A DNA stretch of 8,595 bases, from assembly GCA_027064845.1 (NCBI GenBank), contig JAMOPC010000399.1:1-8595 (forward strand). Direction: 5' to 3'. Positions within the stretch are counted from its first letter, which is position 1; every line of letters begins with the position of its first letter. The position numbers were made by a program, and so were the translations under genes. Below are positions 3,565-8,595 of the stretch, in pieces. The DNA comes from Desulfurococcales archaeon. Lineage in GTDB: Archaea; Thermoproteota; Thermoprotei_A; Sulfolobales; Desulfurococcaceae. Under the pieces are notes generated by a model. The model saw only the letters and a list, made by a program, of their open reading frames with translations. It was not told the origin of the DNA and made no database searches.

Positions 3565-4761
3565 ATGGAAACAAAGTACTCGATAATAGGAATTATTATA
3601 TTGGGAATGTTAGTTCTTAGCCTTGGATACGCTTATTATCAGAGCCAGAGAATCTATGTTTTAAAACAAAAAATAGTACTCGGTAACGAGAAACCAGGAT
3701 ACGCTTCTTTGAGGCTTAGTGCTAGTTATCACATACAGGTATATAGGCGTGGAGAACTGATTGCCGAGAGAACGAAAAGAAATGATCCAATAAGCATACA
3801 ATGGTACCGTATGTTGGCTAACATGATGTTTGGGTTTGTACATAGTGGTTCACTCACGTGGCTTGATACAGGTGGAAACGCTAGAAGTTGGATAGATACT
3901 GGTTTTGAAGGATATACTCCAGAACCATATATCGCTTTGGGCTCAGGTATTGGGACTCCTTCCAGAAATGATTATAAATTATTTAACTTGGAAGTTTATG
4001 ATGTTGCTACATGCTATGTAGAAGATGATGCAGCTAATAGTCAATATATTCTTATATATACGAAATCATTTACGATAAAAAAAACTTTTATATTAACTGA
4101 AGTTGGATTGGAATTGTTTGCTGATGTTAATCCACATGGTTATTTTACTTACGCATTTTTACTTGTTGCTCATGACTCTGTATCTCCTAGTATTAATTTA
4201 TCAATAGGTGATGTTGTAACAGTTACGTACCAAATAGTTATACCGTATAATACGAATGGGCCATTTACACGTTGGTTTTATAATGCACTTATAAAATACT
4301 GGTTAGGTTATCGTGGCCCACTAACATTAAAAACGGAATCATCACAAACTGGAGCCATAGATACCGGGTCAAGTGATCATTCAAGTGCTGAAGATACTGA
4401 ACAAGAATATGTATGTGTTGAAATTGGTAGTTCAACAAGTGGAATTAACCCATTATTCGAAACTTATGCCTTGGGGAATAGAGGAAAGACAATAGGTTTC
4501 TCTGATCCAGACTTTTTAAAAGAAATTAATGAAACAAATACCTTTACAATACACTATGTTGTTTCATTCTCATTTGTAACAGCGACTACTATCAGCGAAA
4601 TCGGTGTTAGTTATTATACAGATACATATTATTATGAGTCGTCTGATCGGTCAGCTTATGATCGTTATCTTTGGCTTTACTGGAGTCTTGCTAGCCCGAT
4701 TAATGTTAATGCTGGTGATGGTCTCCGTGTAGAAATTACTATTGAGATACCGTATACGTGA
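3565..4761 (+). CDS. Membrane-anchored protein with a duplicated tail-fibre-like beta domain (398 residues)
   Basis: GGGTGA at 3552-3557 fixes ATG 3565. An in-frame TTG at 3550 lies ahead of that site and is rejected. Residues 6-27 form one hydrophobic helix (SIIGIIILGMLVLSLGYAYY) with few charges before it: an uncleaved anchor or signal. The rest is beta-rich and duplicated. Copy 1 (~71-229) has WYRMLANMMFG, YIALGSGIGTPSRNDYKL, FILTEVGLELF, then SIGDVVTVTYQIVIPY. Copy 2 (~230-398) has WFYNALIKYWLGY, CVEIGSSTSGINPLFETY, TTISEIGVSYY, then NAGDGLRVEITIEIPY. The pattern 'ALGTGTTAPS..D..L', 'ISEVGLY' and a final 'GD.L.VTY.I.IP' recalls domains in phage tail-fibre and baseplate accessory proteins (family knowledge from memory). 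It is probably a surface or virion structural protein, in one operon with the LamG protein 34 nt downstream. Function is inference. Confidence 0.85.
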   Translation: METKYSIIGIIILGMLVLSLGYAYYQSQRIYVLKQKIVLGNEKPGYASLRLSASYHIQVYRRGELIAERTKRNDPISIQWYRMLANMMFGFVHSGSLTWLDTGGNARSWIDTGFEGYTPEPYIALGSGIGTPSRNDYKLFNLEVYDVATCYVEDDAANSQYILIYTKSFTIKKTFILTEVGLELFADVNPHGYFTYAFLLVAHDSVSPSINLSIGDVVTVTYQIVIPYNTNGPFTRWFYNALIKYWLGYRGPLTLKTESSQTGAIDTGSSDHSSAEDTEQEYVCVEIGSSTSGINPLFETYALGNRGKTIGFSDPDFLKEINETNTFTIHYVVSFSFVTATTISEIGVSYYTDTYYYESSDRSAYDRYLWLYWSLASPINVNAGDGLRVEITIEIPYT

Positions 4762-4784
4762 AGAGCTCAATAACTAGTATTGTT

Positions 4785-4790
4785 GGGTGA
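4785..4790 (+). promoter_or_regulatory. GGGTGA ribosome binding site that fixes the GTG start
   Basis: GGGTGA ends five nt before GTG 4796. The 34-nt spacer after the previous stop has no clear promoter, so the two genes share a transcript. Confidence 0.75.
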
Positions 4791-4795
4791 AAAAC

Positions 4796-7700
4796 GTGCC
4801 GTACAAAGAACGTGTTAGGGACACTTTATTATTGTTACTATTATTACTTGCAATAGTACCGTTGCCAATAATGCCTATCCAGGGTACCCTAAGTAACGGG
4901 GCCTACAGTGATAAACTAGTCGTAACGACCCACATATCGGGTGGAACGATAATTGCTCCTCACCTATATGATTGGTACTTTGACGGGAAGGATGGCTATG
5001 TATTGTTTTATCCTTCAATATCTATTGTTGATCATGTGGTGTTTGAGATAAAATATAAATATACTGGATCTACTACTGATGATAAACAACACTATATATT
5101 TCAATGCGACACGACAAGGTTGACAGTTGATAATAGAGTATCTATTAATAGAGAAGGTGGCCTATTGTCATTGACATATAATGAGAGTGGCAACAATATG
5201 TACGAGTATTGGGGTAACGACTTAGTTGTTGGTAATCAATGGCAGAAAGCAGTACTTGATATAAACTTAACACATACAACACTATATCTTAACGACGCTT
5301 ACATTGGATCCATCGCTCATAGTGATTGGACAGATATAAAGGACACCAGTTACATGTATATAGGATATTCGCCTTCGACATCAATATATTTTATTGGAGA
5401 AATAGCTTATCTAAAAATACAAAAACAAAACACGGAGTTCATAGCAGATCCAACATTTTACAATGGTACGTATTACTTTGATCTTATTAATAATGTTATC
5501 GGTTCTCCGCATGGTAGTATTCAGAGAGTGATCTCTAATAATAAGTGGCTCTGGGTAATAACAAATGTAACCAATGATGGTTATGTTCACTTGAAGTTTT
5601 TCCCCTTTGGTTCTATTGTTAGGTTCAGGGACCCAGAGACTAATGGAATAGTTAGGGAAGTTCGCGTATCTGACAATGATATTGCAATAGATATTTCTCC
5701 CGGCAACTATGTAGTAGAAGCCATAGTGCCCAAGGAAATGAGATCAACCGAGGACCTAGTGGTGGAAAACATAGAGATAGTTGGAGGCACAATAATAGCG
5801 CCACATTTATATAACTGGTACTTTGACGGAGTAGACGACTTCATAGAAGTAGCAGATGATTCAAGTTTGGATATTCTTAAAGAAGTAACAGTTGAAGCAC
5901 TGGCTTGTCCTATGCATGTGCCTGAATTAGATGAACGTGTAATATCAAAAAATGGATGGGGCGGTAACTATGACTTATACTGGCATGCCGATGGGTACTG
6001 GGTGTTTGATGCAAAATTCTCGGATGACATAACCCGTGCTGTAAACTCATATAATACTAATCCAGAACTCAACAGTATAGGAAAATACCACCACGTTGTA
6101 GGAAGAGTTATGGATGAGAAATTATCACTAATAATTGACTTAACAGAAATTACTACAAATATTCCATCGGGTCTTGAACTAGTGGCTAATCATAACCCAG
6201 TCTATATTGGAAAATACGGATACTTCTATGGTTATATATCCTTTGTCCGTGTCTATGACCGTGCACTAACTGATTCTGAGATTAGTGCTAGTTATAATGA
6301 CCATGTTATCAATGCTTCTGGTTTGGTACTGTTTCTTGACCCTACTTTCTACAATGGTACTCATTATATTGATTTGTTGAACTCTAGCCTTGTCGGTACT
6401 CCCTATAATGGTGTGGAAAGAGTAGAAGATGAAAACAAGTGGCTGTGGATAGTAAGTGGTGCTACCAATGATGGGTATGTTCACTTGAAGTGGTTTCCAG
6501 TAGGCACTATTGTCCAATTCTATGAGCCCAGCACTAATAACTTGGTAAAGGAGGTCCACATATATTCAAACGACGTAATCGTATCGTTACCGAATAATAA
6601 CTATACAGTCATAGCTAAGGTACCTAGCCACAAATACATAGAGCTAACAACAAATATGCAAAACTATATAACTATAAATACAACAACATACATAGATAAA
6701 GGATACATAATAGCACCACATTTATATGACTGGTACTTCGATGGAGAAGACGACTTCATAGAAGGCTCTTTATCGGGATATTATGGAGTATCCATTGAGA
6801 TGTTTATGAAGCCTATTCTACAGCCAACGGATAAAAGAACCTTTCTATTAGAATTTTATAGTCCTACTTCGCTTGACATAGTATATGATCCCAGATATAC
6901 TCCATATAAGATAAGGGGATATCCTAAGGGTAGTACGGCAAGTACAACGTTGTCAGTTTCATATACTTTAACCGAGGATTGGCAACACATAGTTATGTAC
7001 TGGAAATGGGGTGGAACAGATAATAGGTTCAAACTATGGGTTAATGCAAGCTATGTAGGTGAAGACACTGATACAACCGATATAGGCACACCAATTGAAT
7101 ATACGAAATACAAAATAGGGTGCGCCTATGATTACCCATACAAAGGATATATCGCTTATCTTAAGATTTATAACCGTGCACTCGATAATGATGAAATCTT
7201 CACTAATTATAATGATCATGTCGTTAATGCTAGTGGTTTGGTGTTGTTTCTTGACCCGACATGGTTTAATGGTACTCATTATATTGATTTGAGTGGTTGT
7301 GGTAATCATGATGTTCCCTATGGTGGCGTGGAAAGAGTAGAGGACAATAATAAGTGGTTATGGATAGTGCAAGATGCTGTAAACGATGATTATGTGCATT
7401 TGAAATACTTCCCAGTAGGATCGGTAATAGAGTTTTACGATTCTGAGGGTTCTTTACTCTATTCATACACCGTCAGCGGAGAAGAAAACTCGGCAGGACT
7501 GGTAGAAGATTTTGCCATGAGCATCTCGTCCGGGAACTATACCATTGTTGCAAAAATACCTAGAAAGACTACCTTGGCACCACACTTGTTTAACTGGTAC
7601 TTTGACGGGAAGGATGACTATGTAGTAGTAGATCATGACAGTAGTTTAGCTCTTACTGTTTTAAGTATTGAGGCAATGTTTTACACAATTAATAAGGATG

Positions 7701-8595
7701 TCCAAAGAGAATTAGTTGCTAAATATCATAACTATGAGTTGGTCATCAAAAATAACAATGTTTTGGCATTTGCATTTCAAGACATTAATAATACATGGCA
7801 TAGTATTTATGGTTCATCGATTGTAGATGCAAATACGTGGTACTACGGTGCAGCAACCTTTGATGGCAGATACATAGCCCTTTATCTAAACGGAAAGTTA
7901 GATGAACGAGCAGATTTAGGATCAACATTTACACCAAAAATCCCCACAAACACACTAGACATAGGAAAACTATATAATTCAGGAACATACGATCTATACC
8001 ACCTTAATGGATACATTGCTTTTGTCCGCATATACAATCGTTACTTACTAGATTCTGAGATTTTAACAAACTATAATGAATATATGATTAGTGCCAACGG
8101 CTTAGTATTGTTCCTAGATGCCACTTTCTACAATGGTACTCATTATATTGATTTGAGCGGATATAGTAACCACGGCATCCCGTATGGTGGAGTAAAAAGA
8201 ATTGAGGCTAAAAAGAAGTGGTTATGGGTAATAGGGGAGTCGGAGGCTGTAAATATTGTTTCTCTCAAATTCTTCCCAGTAGGTACTACAGTTGAATTTA
8301 TAAATGCAAATACTGGGAAAGTAGTGTATAAATGTACGTTGGAAAATAATGTGGACCAAGCCCTAATGATAGAGAATCACATGTTCAAATTACCGGTCGG
8401 AGAATACATTGTTAAGGCTAAGATACCTTATGGTGGCTATTTGAAGAGTTTTTCGCCAGAGAAAATACGGGTAGGCATTGGTGAGGACTTGCCTATTTAT
8501 TTGGTCCTAGCCAATGATTTGTCGGGTACATGTACTTTGAACGTTAAGGTGGTAGATGACTCAAACACTACTAGAGCCGAAAAACAAATAAATGT
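4796..8595 (+). CDS. Large secreted LamG-repeat protein (adhesin or spike), 3' end outside window
   Basis: The frame is open from GTG 4796 to the window edge (1266 complete codons, no stop). The N-terminus is a Sec signal peptide: basic MPYKERVR, then a poly-Leu core, ending near residue 30. Four modules of about 280-305 residues follow. Each begins IAPHLYDWYFDGKDDYV or a variant (first Trp at 60, 341, 646 and 934). Each LamG-like half ends in GYIAFVRIYNR-type strands. The second half starts with DPTFYNGTHYIDL (Asp at 218, 515, 820 and 1108) and holds NKWLWVI, VHLKFFPVGT and GNYTVEAKIP. FDGxDDYV and the closing strand are typical of LamG (laminin G / concanavalin A-like) lectin domains, which bind glycans or proteins. 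After residue ~1209 the pattern breaks and an Ig-like beta segment (TCTLNVKVVDDSN) begins. Many N-x-S/T sequons. It probably binds the host surface; spindle-shaped viruses such as PAV1 are known to encode LamG-type proteins. Confidence 0.9.
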   Translation, partial: MPYKERVRDTLLLLLLLLAIVPLPIMPIQGTLSNGAYSDKLVVTTHISGGTIIAPHLYDWYFDGKDGYVLFYPSISIVDHVVFEIKYKYTGSTTDDKQHYIFQCDTTRLTVDNRVSINREGGLLSLTYNESGNNMYEYWGNDLVVGNQWQKAVLDINLTHTTLYLNDAYIGSIAHSDWTDIKDTSYMYIGYSPSTSIYFIGEIAYLKIQKQNTEFIADPTFYNGTYYFDLINNVIGSPHGSIQRVISNNKWLWVITNVTNDGYVHLKFFPFGSIVRFRDPETNGIVREVRVSDNDIAIDISPGNYVVEAIVPKEMRSTEDLVVENIEIVGGTIIAPHLYNWYFDGVDDFIEVADDSSLDILKEVTVEALACPMHVPELDERVISKNGWGGNYDLYWHADGYWVFDAKFSDDITRAVNSYNTNPELNSIGKYHHVVGRVMDEKLSLIIDLTEITTNIPSGLELVANHNPVYIGKYGYFYGYISFVRVYDRALTDSEISASYNDHVINASGLVLFLDPTFYNGTHYIDLLNSSLVGTPYNGVERVEDENKWLWIVSGATNDGYVHLKWFPVGTIVQFYEPSTNNLVKEVHIYSNDVIVSLPNNNYTVIAKVPSHKYIELTTNMQNYITINTTTYIDKGYIIAPHLYDWYFDGEDDFIEGSLSGYYGVSIEMFMKPILQPTDKRTFLLEFYSPTSLDIVYDPRYTPYKIRGYPKGSTASTTLSVSYTLTEDWQHIVMYWKWGGTDNRFKLWVNASYVGEDTDTTDIGTPIEYTKYKIGCAYDYPYKGYIAYLKIYNRALDNDEIFTNYNDHVVNASGLVLFLDPTWFNGTHYIDLSGCGNHDVPYGGVERVEDNNKWLWIVQDAVNDDYVHLKYFPVGSVIEFYDSEGSLLYSYTVSGEENSAGLVEDFAMSISSGNYTIVAKIPRKTTLAPHLFNWYFDGKDDYVVVDHDSSLALTVLSIEAMFYTINKDVQRELVAKYHNYELVIKNNNVLAFAFQDINNTWHSIYGSSIVDANTWYYGAATFDGRYIALYLNGKLDERADLGSTFTPKIPTNTLDIGKLYNSGTYDLYHLNGYIAFVRIYNRYLLDSEILTNYNEYMISANGLVLFLDATFYNGTHYIDLSGYSNHGIPYGGVKRIEAKKKWLWVIGESEAVNIVSLKFFPVGTTVEFINANTGKVVYKCTLENNVDQALMIENHMFKLPVGEYIVKAKIPYGGYLKSFSPEKIRVGIGEDLPIYLVLANDLSGTCTLNVKVVDDSNTTRAEKQIN
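4952..8419 (+). repeat. Fourfold protein-coding repeat of about 850-915 bp
   Basis: Units begin at about 4952, 5792, 6707 and 7571, each opening with codons for IAPHL(Y/F)xWYFDG (LAPHLF in unit 4). They are diverged at the DNA level except for short conserved islands. Unit 1 is the most different in its middle: it lacks the GLVLFLD strand before FYNGT and its LamG-to-FYNGT spacing is 158 residues against 174 in the others. Confidence 0.85.
6344..8155 (+). repeat. Exact DNA-identity island shared by units 2-4
   Basis: A 24-bp stretch starting AATGGTACTCATTATATT is identical at 6353-6376, 7268-7291 and 8132-8155. Between units 2 and 4 identity extends upstream to 33 bp (6344-6376 and 8123-8155). 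It encodes NGTHYIDL. Unit 1 has only an approximate copy near 5461. Confidence 0.8.

Noticed and set aside
3661..3843. Minus-strand open frame inside the 398-residue gene
   Set aside because: Antisense to a clear long coding frame, without start signals.
6266..7466. Three minus-strand open frames inside the LamG gene, two of which share the peptide NIMST
   Set aside because: The shared peptide is simply the antisense of the conserved NGTHYIDL island in the LamG repeats, so these are shadows and not a gene family.
1..8595. CRISPR array, tRNA or rRNA gene, insertion sequence or integration site
   Set aside because: No spaced direct repeats of CRISPR type, no cloverleaf-like or rRNA sequence, no transposase and no terminal inverted repeats were seen. 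The repeats present are promoter-like or coding.

Overview
This window looks like part of an archaeal virus, provirus or virus-related plasmid from a thermophilic or hyperthermophilic host. The DNA is AT-rich. Most start codons follow a GGTGA or GGGTAA ribosome binding site, and A/T-rich TATA-like boxes lie about 40-55 nt upstream of several starts. AGG/AGA arginine and ATA isoleucine codons are frequent, and TTG and GTG starts occur. No housekeeping gene, tRNA, rRNA, integrase or replication gene is visible, so free virus, provirus and plasmid cannot be told apart.

Left part (1-1755): genes alternate in direction. A plus-strand gene at 81-638 encodes a divergent but recognisable TATA-binding-protein (TBP) homologue: two TBP repeats, both phenylalanine pairs and both DNA-contacting asparagines. 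Its end overlaps a minus-strand gene of unknown function (542-931). Next come a plus-strand unknown gene (1006-1485) and a minus-strand two-helix membrane protein (1420-1671), again overlapping tail to tail. The two divergent intergenic regions are compact and nearly mirror-symmetric. In the second, the dyad centre is exactly equidistant from the two start codons.

Middle part (1756-3416): small plus-strand genes. These are a 107-residue two-helix hydrophobic protein that resembles major capsid proteins of spindle-shaped archaeal viruses in layout, a 122-residue three-helix membrane protein, a 41-residue twin Cys-Trp miniprotein, and a tightly coupled pair of very basic proteins (131 and 69 residues).

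Right part (3417-8595): a 148-bp regulatory region with tandem TATA-like repeats and a perfect 11-bp inverted repeat precedes two large genes probably in one operon. The first encodes a membrane-anchored 398-residue beta-rich protein with two copies of a domain that resembles phage tail-fibre/baseplate accessory proteins. The second encodes a secreted protein of at least 1266 residues with four LamG-like (concanavalin A-like lectin) repeats, truncated by the window end.

Working model (inference): the right-hand operon makes surface or attachment proteins, the middle genes make membrane, capsid or DNA-packaging components, and the TBP-like protein may steer host transcription to the element's own promoters. 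From general knowledge, LamG-type proteins together with small two-helix capsid proteins recall Pyrococcus abyssi virus 1 and related spindle-shaped viruses. The TBP homologue is the most unexpected part.
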